Source: Botryosphaeria dothidea
Lineage: Eukaryota > Ascomycota > Dothideomycetes > Botryosphaeriales > Botryosphaeriaceae
Direction of reading: 5' to 3'
DNA length: 64,000 nucleotides
Assembly (NCBI GenBank): GCA_011503125.2
Contig: WWBZ02000016.1
Location: 3,100,001-3,164,000 of the forward strand
Shown: in pieces, positions 32,531 through 43,102 of the stretch
Layout: every line of letters begins with the position of its first letter
How positions within the stretch are numbered: the first letter of the stretch is position 1
Translations under genes and position numbers: made by a program
Notes under the pieces: generated by a model
What the model was told of the DNA's origin: nothing
What the model saw: the letters and a program-made list of their open reading frames with translations, nothing else
The model's database searches: none

Positions 32531-34357
32531 ATGGCTCTATCTGCTCTTGACGTCAGCGCTACTGGGGCCGTGCTGCCCCACCATTATCTCTATCTCGTTG
32601 CCGTCTTCGTCGCCGCCTACGCTCTGTACAAGGTACCATGAATATGTCCGTCCTGGCTGCGTACATGCTGACACATCCATCAGTTTGCGACCTACACCGA
32701 TATCCCGTACATTAAGGGCATTCCCGAGATTCCCGGTGCGATTCCTATTGCCGGCCACCTTTTCAAGCTTGGCGAAGACCATGCGACGACATGCGAAAAG
32801 TGGTGGAGGGAGTATGAATCCCATTCTCTCAGTAAAATACTCTACTGACGGCGCACAGGTACGGCTGGTCCGTTTTCCAGGTTCGTCTTGGCAACACTCG
32901 TGCCGTTGTCTTCAACTCGTTTGAAGACTGTCGAAATGTTCTCGTAAAGCACCAGTCGGCCGTCATTGACCGCCCGAAGCTTTACACCTTCCACGGCGTC
33001 ATCTCCTCTACCCAAGGCTTTACTATTGGATCATCTCCGTGGGATGACAGCTGCAAGAACAAACGCAAGGCTGCTGGCACCGCTCTCAGCCGACCTGCCT
33101 TGAGGAACTACTATCCCATGTTTGACCTGGAGAGTTTCTGCATAGTTCGGGATATGCAGAAGGACAGCAAAGCTGGCGAATTCGAGATCAGTGTTCGTCC
33201 GTACATCCAGCGGTACGCCCTGAACACTACCTTGACACTGTGCTATGGCATCCGGATGGACGAGGTCTATGACACTCTGCTACGCGAAATCCTTCACGTC
33301 GGCTCGGCCATCTCTCTCCTGCGCAGTGCTTCGGAAAATTACCAGGATTACATTCCGACCTTGAGGTACTTGCCTAATAACGAGAAAAACAAGAGGTCGA
33401 AAGAGCTCAGAGCCAGGAGAGACGCCTATCTTAACCATCTCCTGGACAAGGTCCGCGAGATGATCAAGAACGGCACAGACAAGCCTTGTATTTCTGCGGC
33501 CATCCTGAAGGACCAGGAGACAAAGTTGACTGGTGTCGAGGTCAGTTCCATCTGTCTCTCACTTGTTTCCGGTGGCTTCGAGACAATCCCTGGCACTTTG
33601 ACTTCCTGCATTGGGTCGCTTGCCACGCCAGAGGGTCAGCTCTTCCAGGAGCGTGCCTACGCAGATATCAAGAGACACTGCCCCAATATCAATGATGCTT
33701 GGGAGAATAGCTACCAGGAAGAGAAGGTTCCCTACCTTCGCGCTTTGATTCAGGAGGCTGGCCGATACTATACTGTCAGTGCCATGAGTCTTCCGCGAAA
33801 GACCGTGACAGAGGTGAACTGGAACGGCGCTATCATCCCTCCGAAGACGATGATCCTCATCAATGCTCAAGCTGGAAACCATGGTAAGAATTATCACAAA
33901 CTTCTATCTGTGGAGGCAGTGCTAACCTTCTGTAGATACCGATCACTTCGGCCCAAGCGGCAACAAGTTTGACCCCGAGCGCTGGCTCGAGCCCATCACC
34001 GCAGAAAACGACATGGGTCCTTTCGTGGAAAAGCCCCTCCACGGTGCAGCTCATCTCTCTTTCGGCGCCGGTGCTCGTGCTTGTTCCGGCCAGTACATCG
34101 CCGTCCGTCTGTTGTATTCCTCCTTGATACGCATCATCTCATCTTACCGCATTGTTGCGAGCGAGTCTGAGCCTCCGAATACGGATTACGTGGACTACAA
34201 CCAGTTCAAGACGGCTCTTGTCGCTATTCCGAGAGACTTTAAAGTCAAGCTTGTCCCCAGGGACCGAGGCATGACGGAAGAGTGTCTTGCAGCGGCGTAC
34301 GACCGTACGAAGCAACACTACAAGGAGGATGTGAAAGGGTTTGAGGGGTATGATTGA
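32531..34357 (+). CDS. CYP504-type P450, likely phenylacetate or hydroxyphenylacetate hydroxylase
   Basis: Exons 32531-32632, 32684-32811, 32859-33883 and 33936-34357 give about 558 residues. After a membrane anchor come IKGIPEIPGAIPIAGHLF, KWWREYGWSVFQVRLGNTRA and STQGFTIGSSPWDDSCKNKR, a block typical of fungal CYP504. The I-helix region is SLVSGGFETIPG, the K-helix ALIQEAGRYY (ExxR), and the heme loop FGAGARACSG. CYP504 enzymes hydroxylate phenylacetate at the 2-position (PhacA) or 3-hydroxyphenylacetate at the 6-position (PhacB), feeding homogentisate into central metabolism. The family call rests on sequence feel without a search, and which of the two reactions applies is unknown. It is divergent from the Zn2Cys6 regulator. 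Confidence 0.85.
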
Positions 34358-35014
34358 AGTATTGAGTACGTAATGTACATACACCAACGCATAAATAGTG
34401 TCAGCATGACAGTCACGGTAAAGCATGAGTAACGAGCCAAATTATACATACAGGTAGTTACGTCCTCCGTTGACAATGTTTTAATTCAAAGACGCGCAGA
34501 TGATAATTCAAATTGGACCTCGCGGTCGAGTCTGACAGAATCGCCAATAAAGAGCAAGAGGCGCGCGGTTGGGATTGGGTACCCATTTCAGGGAATGTTT
34601 ACTAGACTCGTCAGGACTCTCCCTGCAAGATAGGTCTGTTCTTTGCCGCTGTTGAACCTGGAAAGCCAAGATGGGGCAGCCAGAACCAGCTACCCGCACT
34701 GTTATGTATCGGAAAGAGATCTCAGAAATATCAAGACCACGGCAGAAATTTCACGTTAGTCTGGCATGACCTTTGAGGACCGGAAACATGAGCACGACGA
34801 GAAGAGACGAAGTCGAGCAAGTAGAAAAGCGAACAACCCTTTCGCCAAGGATTCGGTTCCTTCCATCCCACCTTCCCGATCGAGGCGTTTCATCAGGCAA
34901 CAAGCTTCTACGAGCTCGAGCTCCAGAGTCGCTCTCTGCACTATAAGGCGACGAACATCGACATACAATTCCCTTTGCTCTGAGATAGAACCCCCGTACT
35001 GCGCGACCGCCACC
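34358..35014. other. Intergenic, no gene seen
   Basis: About 650 nt between CYP504 and the acetyltransferase. The acetyltransferase frame is open upstream of its start to 34766, but the preferred start at 35015 has an ACC context (CCACCATGAG), so the upstream part is taken as leader. Confidence 0.4.
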
Positions 35015-35742
35015 ATGAGTCTCACAGTCAGCCCGATGGAGGAAGCCGACTTCCCCGTGATGACGCAACTGTTCCACAAGGCATACTACTCCACCACGGG
35101 AGTAAGCGCGCTCCTCTACCACACCCCTCCATCCCAGGCATCTCTCGACAAGATCACCCAAGTGCGCCTACGCGCCTTCCACGAAGACTCGAACGCGCAT
35201 TTCATCAAGGCTACTGACTCGGAGACGGGCGAGATCATCGCCTGCGCCAGGTGGGACATCTACAAACACGCCCGCAGCGATGACGACGTTGAACGCAGCG
35301 CCGCCTTCACCGACGATGATTTGATCCCAGAGTTCAACGTAGATGTGCATGCTGCGCTGTTCGGCCCTCTCCGCCGTGCGCACAAGGATGTCATGGGAAC
35401 TCGTCCACACGCATATCTCGTCGGGTTGGTCACCGATCCGGATCATGGTCGTAGGGGTGCAGGGGGTCTGCTGGTGCAGTGGGGATTGGACCAAGCCGAC
35501 GAGCTCGGCTTGGATACGTATCTCGATGCCTCGCCCATGGGCAAGGGCCTCTATGAGAAGAATGGCTTCGAGACTGTCAAAGACATTCCGTTTGATCTGG
35601 TCCAGTTCGGCGGTGAAGGCGCCATCTCGCATACGGTGAGTACGCGCTTGACAAGCCCAGACTCCGTGCTTTCACTGACGGATGATGGCAGTGCATGTTT
35701 CGGAGGCCAGGACCTTCAAAGAGAAAGATCGTCGCGGCCTAG
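35015..35742 (+). CDS. GNAT-family N-acetyltransferase
   Basis: Exons 35015-35635 and 35692-35742 (GTGAGT...GGCAG) encode 223 residues. The GNAT fold is seen in PMEEADFPVMTQLFHKAYY at the start, a central sheet EIIACARWDIY, the acetyl-CoA loop YLVGLVTDPDHGRRGAGGLL (R-x-x-G-x-G/A form), and DTYLDASPMGKGLYEKNGF. Fungal relatives are small cytosolic acetyltransferases of mostly unknown substrate. The second exon codes only the last 16 residues. The start at 35015 is preferred over upstream in-frame ATGs because of its context and because the domain begins there. Confidence 0.85.
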
Positions 35743-36563
35743 AGCTGGCAGAACTTGGAGTGACATATCGGCATGTCATCAATCGCATCAGTTTGTGCGT
35801 CGAGAACATGAGCATCTTCGCGGCTTTCGCATGAGAACTCGTTTCATCCTTTCCTCGCTATTGAGAAATATTTTAGATGAGTTTTGCGCAATCCACCCTC
35901 CTATTCCAATGTCCAAAGCATGCCGCGAGCTCGTGTTCATTCTTTTCCGCACCCAAGTCCTTGTCCTTGGTGACCCTGCTACACAAAGCACGTGGTGCGG
36001 GGACACAGGCGATGCGGCGCAATATTCCTTCGAGCAGTGGGACCCCAATACTCCCCGGCCATCTCGTAGATGAAGGTTATTGTGGAAAATACGGGGTGCA
36101 GAACCGTTGATCCCTGGACATTCTCCTCTTCCACTAGTCACAACCCTGATCTACTAGACTGTTGAGCATCTGAAGATGAGTTCAATACCCCCCGCCAGCC
36201 CCTCTCAGTTTAGTCAGGTACCAATCCGATCCATACCGCACTCTATTATAGCCTGACCTCATTTTTAGCATTTTTCACGATGCCACTCTTTCTCGCAAGC
36301 CGCCTTGGCTATCTCCCACCGCTGAAGCCTGCCTATATGCTAATTGTTTTACTCAATCACAAGTAGCAAAACTTGTGACCTTCACCATTAGTCTCAGATA
36401 TAGGCCAAAAACTAATCTTCAACATGTCCACGTTCCGAACGAGTCAACAAGGGATCACGAGTCCCTTGGTCCCTGGCGTCCCTTCTCATCCACGTGGAAG
36501 AACACAACCAAAGAATTCAACCAGCTCAAGCATACCGCCCCAATCTTCTGTAGTGCCAGCCTC
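35743..36563. other. Intergenic, no gene seen
   Basis: About 0.8 kb with the 3' flank of the acetyltransferase and upstream DNA of the HsbA-like gene. The reading frame of the HsbA-like gene is open well upstream of its start, but without a plausible protein. Confidence 0.4.
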
Positions 36564-36570
36564 TATAAAG
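36564..36570 (+). promoter_or_regulatory. TATA box of the HsbA-like gene
   Basis: TATAAAG in CCTCTATAAAGCC, about 95 nt upstream of the start codon at 36664. A C/A-rich leader follows, as is common for strongly expressed fungal secreted proteins. Confidence 0.5.
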
Positions 36571-36663
36571 CCGCACTCGACCCATCGAAACAGAGTCCCC
36601 ATCACCACAGTATCAAGACAAGTGACACCACCAACGCGAACGAATCTCCTTCCACGACCCACC

Positions 36664-37239
36664 ATGAAGGCCTCGTCCATCCTCGTCCTCCTCCCCGCCG
36701 TCCTCCTCCCCACCGGCGCCGCCGCCGCCGCCGCCACCTCCACGCCCGCCGCCGACCTCGTCCCGCGCGACGCTCCCCACATCAGCAACCTGCTCGGCAC
36801 CATCGCGCCGCGGCTGAGCGCGTTCAACATGACGCTCAACAGCTTCGGCGCGAAGCCGAGCCTCTTCAACGCGCTGTCGGTGCAGGCGGCGTCGGGCCAG
36901 ATCCTCGACGCGCTGCACAACGTGGCCAGCGCGGCCAACGAGACGGACGCGCTCAACGGCGCCGGCTCCGCGCAGCTCGTCGAGGACGTCGAGCACCTGC
37001 GCCCGCACGTCGTCTCCGCGCTCGACAACGTCGTCGCCAAGAAGCCCGCGTTCGACGGCCTGCTGCTCAGCGCGCTCAACGGCGTCGTCGAGAAGGGCCT
37101 GCAGGACATGAAGCGCGGGCTGGCGCTCTTCTCCGAGGCCATCGCGATGAGGATGATGCCCCAGTTTGTGCCGCAGATGGAGCATGAGGTGGAGGAGATT
37201 ACGTGTGTATTTGACAAGACTCTTGCGGTTTATGCTTGA
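36664..37239 (+). CDS. Secreted HsbA-like (hydrophobic surface-binding / cell-wall) protein
   Basis: A single exon of 191 residues. It begins MKASSILVLLPAVLLPTG, a signal peptide cleaved near residues 20-30. The rest is an amphipathic alpha-helical domain: APHISNLLGTIAPRLSAFN, MTLNSFGAKPSLFNAL and ILDALHNVASAANETDALNG. This layout fits the HsbA/cell-wall galactomannoprotein family, secreted helical proteins that coat hydrophobic surfaces. Two possible N-glycosylation sites are NMT and NET. Third codon positions are almost all G or C, suggesting high expression. It has no conserved Cys pairs, so it is not a hydrophobin. Confidence 0.7.
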   Translation: MKASSILVLLPAVLLPTGAAAAAATSTPAADLVPRDAPHISNLLGTIAPRLSAFNMTLNSFGAKPSLFNALSVQAASGQILDALHNVASAANETDALNGAGSAQLVEDVEHLRPHVVSALDNVVAKKPAFDGLLLSALNGVVEKGLQDMKRGLALFSEAIAMRMMPQFVPQMEHEVEEITCVFDKTLAVYA

Positions 37240-37595
37240 GCGGTTTGGATCGCCGGGGAGGTTTGCCTTGCAATTGTTTGGGGGGGGGATATCGGTGGGA
37301 GCACATGGTGCTGGGTCGAAGAGGCCGGCGGTGGAAGGGCTGAGTGAAATCAGTGGTCTATGTCATGGGGAGTTTACATAGTGGTAGTGATGTAGCGAAT
37401 CCAGGATTCAAGAGACGTGCAAAACGCATTGCTTTTTTGCTGTGCAAAACTGATACCCTTGAAGCTATCATGTAGAGCAGTGCGGTCACTTTTTCTTCAT
37501 CGCTCAACAACCCAAGCTTTCAGACACGCACAAGAACCCGCCACAACGCAATGCAAGCACTGCAAGAGCACAAAAAGATAAAAAGAATGAAGGCG
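37240..37595. other. Spacer with tRNA 3' flank
   Basis: Convergent spacer between the HsbA-like gene and the tRNA-Val gene. It includes the tRNA's T-run terminator (separate entry). No other gene. Confidence 0.4.
37580..37584 (-). terminator. RNA polymerase III terminator of tRNA-Val
   Basis: Five T on the minus strand, 11 nt beyond the tRNA 3' end, with a second T5 run a few bases further at 37572-37576. This is the normal Pol III stop signal and supports the tRNA gene being transcribed as a unit. Confidence 0.7.
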
Positions 37596-37756
37596 TAGTC
37601 CCACCGGGGATCGAACCCGGGACCTTTCGCGCTTCTACAATATCTTCCGAAGAACGGTTGATGGTTGTGAAGCGAACGCTGCGAGGCGGATTAGAATGCG
37701 TTCGGATGAACTCGAGGTGTTGTGTTTACTCACTCATACCACTAGACCATAGGACT
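37596..37756 (-). tRNA. tRNA-Val (anticodon CAC) with two introns, one spliceosomal-looking
   Basis: On the minus strand the acceptor stem AGTCCTA (37756-37750) pairs fully with TGGGACT, then discriminator A at 37596. The A box TGGTCTAGTGG, the B box GGTTCGATCCC and the T stem CCGGG/CCCGG are intact. Anticodon stem TTCGC pairs with GCGAA, loop TTCACA plus C, anticodon CAC. A 34-nt intron sits at the normal 37/38 place. A further 55-nt insertion (37733-37679) separates positions 24 and 25. Removing it brings back GTC/GAC pairing in the D stem and a 72-nt tRNA. The insertion begins GTGAGT, holds TTCTAAT about 14 nt before its end and ends GCAG, exactly like the mRNA introns in this window. A standard tRNA model would probably miss or mis-score this gene. 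Confidence 0.8.
37679..37733 (-). other. 55-nt GT-AG intron-like insertion in the D arm of tRNA-Val
   Basis: It starts GTGAGTAAAC, contains CATTCTAATCC (branch-point-like) and ends CCTCGCAG. It lies between tRNA positions 24 and 25, where canonical nuclear tRNA introns do not occur. Its excision is needed for the 10-25 base pair (G-C). Confidence 0.7.
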
Positions 37757-38308
37757 GGTTGCTGAAAGGCAATTTGCCACTTGGTTTTATGTATTGTAAA
37801 AAAAGTTGTGCGTGGGAGGGGGCTTTTCGCTGAGTGAGAAATCTCGGTTGTATGCGGGGCTGTGGGGTGCGCGGCCGAGAATCGGAGCAGCTCCCTTGCT
37901 GCAGCTGGTGCCGTCTTACAACCCGGTTGATTCCACGTTCATTCCCTAGTATTTGTGGACCAATGAATTGATGGCCAGAGCTATCAGGTTTGGAATGACT
38001 GCCTCCTGGTAGATATGCAACCTTTGTATCCTTGGAGTTTCATCCAATGGGAGAACAGCATCTTGTAAATTTCACCTGGGTATCCACGCAATTGCCATTG
38101 TCGAAGTATATGGGGTTTTGTTCAACTGAGGCAGGCTAAAATTGTGTATAGTTTCGGTTACTAAAGCAGAAATATAGATGTATGTATAATCCAACATGGA
38201 TGTATCTCATCCCGTGTAGCATCTAGAAACGTCTATTCATCCACCCCAACTCCCTTGGAATGCAGAATTATCGGCGTCATGCGTCTTTACAACAGCAAGC
38301 CCTCACAT
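37757..38308. other. Intergenic, no gene seen
   Basis: About 0.55 kb between the tRNA 5' end and the 3' end of the GPI-protein gene. It becomes AT-rich after 38090. Nothing recognisable. Confidence 0.4.
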
Positions 38309-39215
38309 CTACAGAGCCAGGGCCGCAGCAAGCACACCAACAACACCAGCAATCGGCACCGCAAACTGCGCCGCCGCACCACCAGTCGAAGTCGCCGACG
38401 CAGCAGAGCCCGAAGCGCTGCCACTCTTGGACGCGGTCGCTGCCGTGACGTTAGTCTGGTTCCACTTGTTGCGACGGGAAGAGCCAATCAACGCTGCAGC
38501 ATGAATGAGGCAGGGCGAAAAAAAAAACAGATAGAGAAAGGGGATTAGGTTTATTACTCACCGGTAGAAGAGGCGGAGCCCGTGGTGGAAGCACCGGCGC
38601 TCGTCCGCGAGCCTGACTGCGCGTTGCTGCTGCTGCCGCCCGTCTCGGAGGCGGAGGAGGAAGAGCCGGTCGCGCTGGCCTGGCTGCCGGAGGCGCTGGC
38701 GCCGGCGCCGGCGGTGGCGCTCAACTTGTCGAAGCCGGCGGTGATGAGCAGGGAGCCCCAGGAGAGGTCGGTGCCGGTGACCTTGGGATTCATGTCAGTA
38801 TTCGTTTCGTGCTGCACAAAGGAGCAGCTCAACACACGGTTGCGGTGGAGACGCCGGGGAAGTTGGCCTCGGAGCCGCCGGCGCTCTCGACGCAGACGGC
38901 CTGGGTGGTGCCCTCGACGGCGCAGCTGACGCTGTCGGAGAAGTCGGCCGTGTAGCCGCTGGCGGCGGTGTCGTCGGTGTACTGGAACTCGAAGATCGAA
39001 GGGCCGGCGGTGACGGTAAAGCCGGTATAGAGCCCGCAGTCACCGTTGTCAATGTCGGTCTGGGCGCATCCGATGGAGTAGGTGACGGCGTTGGAGTCGG
39101 CGCCAATGACTGAAGCTAGGGGGACATTGTCGAATCCGAGGTTAAGAAACTGGGTGGTGATGGTGCTCTGGGCCACGGCGCCGGCGGCGAAGACGATGGG
39201 AAGTGCCTGGTACAT
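38309..39215 (-). CDS. Secreted Ser/Ala-rich GPI-anchored cell-wall protein
   Basis: Exons 39215-38838, 38781-38562 and 38493-38309 encode 260 residues. The signal peptide is MYQALPIVFAAGAVAQS. An ordered N-terminal domain with six or so Cys (SIGCAQTDIDNGDCGLY, SVSCAVEGTTQAVCVE) precedes a Ser/Gly/Ala/Thr-rich stalk. The last 20 residues, AVPIAGVVGVLAAALAL, form a hydrophobic GPI-attachment signal behind small residues. Such proteins end up on the plasma membrane or wall. Function beyond surface display is unknown. Intron 1 has a weak donor GTGTGT but is required for the frame. The middle of the gene is strongly GC-rich. Confidence 0.8.
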
Positions 39216-40099
39216 GGTGTATTATTGGTCGGTTGGAACGAGCGTATGCAGAAAAGAGCGACTGGAGATTATCGACTGGTCAGACGTCACGGGCTTTGGA
39301 AGGAGAGACAGACAGCGCGGCGACAGGAAAGAAAAGGCGCGGCGAGGAACAGCAATGCAGTGGCATCTTATTGCTGGCGGCGGCGCCGGTTGCATGATCC
39401 GCTTGAATCTCCATTGAATCCTTCGCGGCACGGCCATTGGGCGCCACAAGGCAGCAGGAAGGCGCATTGACCACAGCTTTCTGGTGGCGGTTGATGGCTA
39501 GACTGCTCAAATGAGGATTCTGGTGGCGCTGGAAGAGGCAAGCTTGGCAGGGGGGAGAGGCGCTAGTTCTGCCGGCTTAACACGCACAAGCTTCTCTACG
39601 CGAAATTCCTTCGCTGCGGCGTGCATCTCTTCCTCTCCAGACTGCCGTGCCGCAAGCAGTGACGGCCATCCCGAGTCAGCCTCACCGGCCCGCGTCCATT
39701 TCGCAGCATGATATGTTGATCGATATACACTGCTTCGCGCGGCGGCGCTTGCTGTACAGCTGTGATTCGCCTCGTGTGGCCCCCAACCTGCTCAAGCAAT
39801 GTAAATCTTGAAGCTGCCATGAGATTACACCGGCCGGACTTTGGCCTCGTCTGAGACGCAAGACTCCGTGCCTCGGCCCGCACCTCGCCTACAGGTACCC
39901 ATCCGGTTAGCTGGAGGCTGAAAGGTTGTCCAAAGGAACTTACAACATTGGGGAGTGATATTCTTAAACAAGCAACATTATCATCGTTTCATAACCCAAA
40001 GCGCCTCTATTCATTATTTCGTGAAGAAAACTCTGCACTTCTTCTGAACGTAAACCCATCGATCCCTCTCTCAAACGCCATATCCCAACCCTCTCTCAA
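39216..40099. other. Intergenic, no gene seen
   Basis: About 0.9 kb holding the GPI gene's upstream DNA and the 3' flank of the MFS gene. Open frames near 39222-39510 are not convincing. Confidence 0.4.
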
Positions 40100-42027
40100 T
40101 CACGTCGTGTACCTAAAGTGCGGGTTCTGCAAATCCGTAACGTCGTTCTCGCCCATCTCGCGTCCCATGCGCTCCTGCTCCTCCGCGCTGACGCCCGTCT
40201 CGGCCGCGATGCGGTCCCTCTTCTTGTTCTGCCAGACGTAGTAGATGCGCCACGCGCAGATGAGCACGAACTCGGCGCCCAGCGCGACCGACGCGCCGAT
40301 GGTGCCCGGGATGTATCGCGGCGCGTCCGCCGACTTGAAGATCTGCGAGCCGCACATGTTGCCGACGCAGTAGCCCAGGAAGGTGACCGACGAGATGATG
40401 GTCTTCTTGGTGCGGCCGGCCACGTTGGACGGGACTGTTGGCGGGGTAAGTCTGTGTTGTGGTTTGGCAAGGACAGCAAGGGGAGATGTGGGGAGGACTT
40501 ACTCAGAGTCCAGGCCAGGAAGAGTGAAAGCACAAAAGGCACGGTCATCAGGTACATGCCCCACTTGATCCACCTGTTCTCATGCGTGTTGGGCAGGAGC
40601 GCCATTGCAAGCATGCCGATGAACGGCGGGATGGTTGCCGATGCCATGATGTACATGCGTCTGTTCGCAACCTTCCTCGTGTAGATTCCGACGATCAGGA
40701 AGATGATGAGAGACACGACTGCAATAACACAAATCAGTTCTCGAGCTCTCCGTTGGTCAAGAGGGGGCCGCCTACCGGAACGCGGAATTTCAATGAGGAG
40801 GACCTGGAGTTCCGTGAAGCCAAAAGACTTGTACATGATGCTTCCGAAAGTGGTGAGAGCGCTAAAATGAGGTACCCAGTCAGACATTTATCCGGTTTCA
40901 GTGCCGAATCGAAGTAGAGAACAAACTCACCCGTTCGGGACGGAAGACAGGAAGGCATTGATCATGCTGAACCAGAGTTGAGGATCCCTGAAAGCTTCTC
41001 CGACTTGTGGCCACGCCCACTTAACACCGGTAACGTCACGTCCGGCTTTGTTCTTGAGGATACGAGCAGCCCTGAATTTCCATCCGTTAGCATCTCCTTG
41101 CATCTCCCAGTTGATGGAGTTTCTCGCAAGACTTACGCCATACGCTTCTCCTCCTTGGTCATCCACTTAACCTCCTTCGGGCTTCCGAGTAGCACAAAGC
41201 AAATGAGCGCAAGCACGATAGTCGACGAGCCCAAGAAAAGCGAAATGCAGCGCCAAGGAGCGAGACCGCCATATTTCTCCGCATGGGAGCCAATACCGTA
41301 CATAACCAGGCTGGAAATAATACCAAACCCAGCATTGGCCGACTGCCAGAACAGAGCGCGCGAGGAGTGCTCCTCTCGCCTGTACCACGAACCGACAACG
41401 AGGACGAAGCCCGGGGAGATGGTGCATTCGAAGAAACCCTGGAGCGCTCTGATGGCCATGAGCTGGGACCAATTCTTCGCGGCCGCGATGGAGATGACGC
41501 AGATGCCTGGTCACGTCAGTCACAAGGAATCCGATTGGTTGGAAAGAAGGTTGGATGGAGCCACACGCACCCCAGCAAAGCATATATATGCTCAAGGATC
41601 GGCCAAGCGCCCAACGCTGCAGGAGGAAGTTGGACGGGAACTCTCCGCAGAGGTAGGCGATGTAGAAGATGGTCGTCAACCACGAGTACTGCTGGCCGAC
41701 CAGCCCGGTGTCCTCGTGCAGGCCGAAGATGGCCTGCGTGCCGAGCGACGTCTTGTCCGTCTGCTGGATGCCGTAGCAGAACCACATGAGCGGCAGCAGG
41801 TACCTGTCGATCTTGCGCAGCAGCTTCTTGTACTGCTCGTCCGTGTAGTCCGACTCGCGGATCACGTCGCCGTCCTGCTCGACGGCCACGACCTCGACGT
41901 CGTCGGCAGAGGCGGCCTTCTTCTCGTCCATGATCTTCTCGTCGCTGCTGCGGGACTTGGTCAGCGAGGCCCGCACATCGGTGGTCGCTTGGGCCACGAT
42001 GTGGGAGGGGTCGATGGTCGAGGTCAT
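40100..42027 (-). CDS. MFS transporter, anion:cation symporter (allantoate/vitamin permease-like) family
   Basis: Six exons, 42027-41571, 41506-41137, 41071-40931, 40861-40776, 40718-40503 and 40434-40100, join in frame to 534 residues. The N-terminal cytosolic part is followed by RKIDRYLLPLMWFCYGIQQT DKTSLG, the opening of ACS-type (Dal5/Tna1-like) transporters. Later come YLCGEFPSNFLLQRW, MAIRALQGFFECTISPGFVL, GSWYRREEHSSRALFWQSAN and the last helices SVTFLGYCVGNMCGSQIF. These proteins import organic anions such as allantoate, nicotinate or pantothenate with protons. The substrate here is unknown. Exon 4 is only 86 nt. A TATTTAAAG box lies about 100 nt upstream. Confidence 0.9.
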
Positions 42028-42123
42028 CTTCCCGGTTGCGAAAGATCAGAAACTAGAAAGCAACAGAAAGCGGGGGCCAATTGACAGCAGCTCTACAGTG
42101 ATCAGCATGTCCGGCCGGCGTCT

Positions 42124-42132
42124 CTTTAAATA
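42124..42132 (-). promoter_or_regulatory. TATA-like box of the MFS gene
   Basis: TATTTAAAG on the minus strand, about 100 nt upstream of the start codon at 42027. Confidence 0.4.
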
Positions 42133-43102
42133 CAACCCGCGCAGAACGCACGTCTTCGCAGATGTCCGGTTGACAATCCCGAATACATCGGCAGATAGGT
42201 TGCATCTGGGCTATCGACCATCCTTGGCGGGCAAGATAGGTTGGATATTCTTATCAGAAATGCTACCTTGGCGAACATTTGCCGATGCCCACCACAGTGC
42301 CGCACAAAAGGCGAGAGACGTGCCGGGGACGCGTATTCGAAGTGCAAGGGTCGCCACCGGCCGTCGAGAAAGAGAAGAAGAGAGATAACGGATGCCTTGG
42401 CGAGCTTACGATTCTTGCCTGGTGCTGGTTAGCAAAAGTGGGAGGCGGCGAAAGCTGGGGTCAAACGGTTTAAGCGGCCGGGCCTAAGCCATCTTGGCAA
42501 TTCGACCCCCTGTCGCAGCCTATAGTGGAGCTTTCTCCCTTGATAGCCGTCCGCCTAGAAAATACCCGCGCCAAATTGTGGAGGCTTTGGCGACCGATGC
42601 TTGCAGGAGCTTATCATGCTTGGGCAATCTCTTTCGTGCTTGTACTCGACGTGCGCTTTTCTTCGCTTCTAAAATGCTTTTCGCTTAATGCCCAGAGTCA
42701 ATAGAAACATGCCGTGGTCCTGCTCTTTTATTTTATTTTCTCATGCCATTCGTATGTTTGCGGTTTCTAGAAGAACCGAGTACCTAAAGCCCCATTGTTG
42801 ACCGAGAAATTAAACATTCGTCCGAGAAACGTACCTCATGTATCAGTGATCAGCGAATCACCAGGACAGACGCTTTCAGTCATACTCAGCAGTCGGAGAT
42901 GCTGGATATCCTCAGGGGGGAAAAGTAGTTAATTCAAATGAGGAGTCAGTCAAAGAAGATAAAATACACTTGTCCGGTGCAGAGATACCAAAGGCTGCAC
43001 TGCCAGGAAGTTTGTTCGCCACAGAATCCCCGGTCACCAGTCCTGAGCAGTCCCGATTGAAAAGAATACGCAAAAATCACCTAGCTGCCTTCTCTTTCAG
43101 CC
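42133..43102. other. Intergenic, no gene seen
   Basis: About 1 kb with MFS upstream DNA and the 3' flank of the LysM gene. No supported coding sequence. Confidence 0.4.

Noticed and set aside
36375..36663. N-terminal extension of the HsbA-like protein to an upstream ATG
   Set aside because: It would bury the signal peptide and start upstream of the TATA box at 36564.
37596..37756. Reading the tRNA at 37.6 kb as tRNA-Pro or tRNA-Gln with one long intron
   Set aside because: The 3' half has GCGAA as anticodon stem, which pairs only with TTCGC at 37676-37672. A single intron at 37/38 would leave the D stem broken and no usable anticodon.
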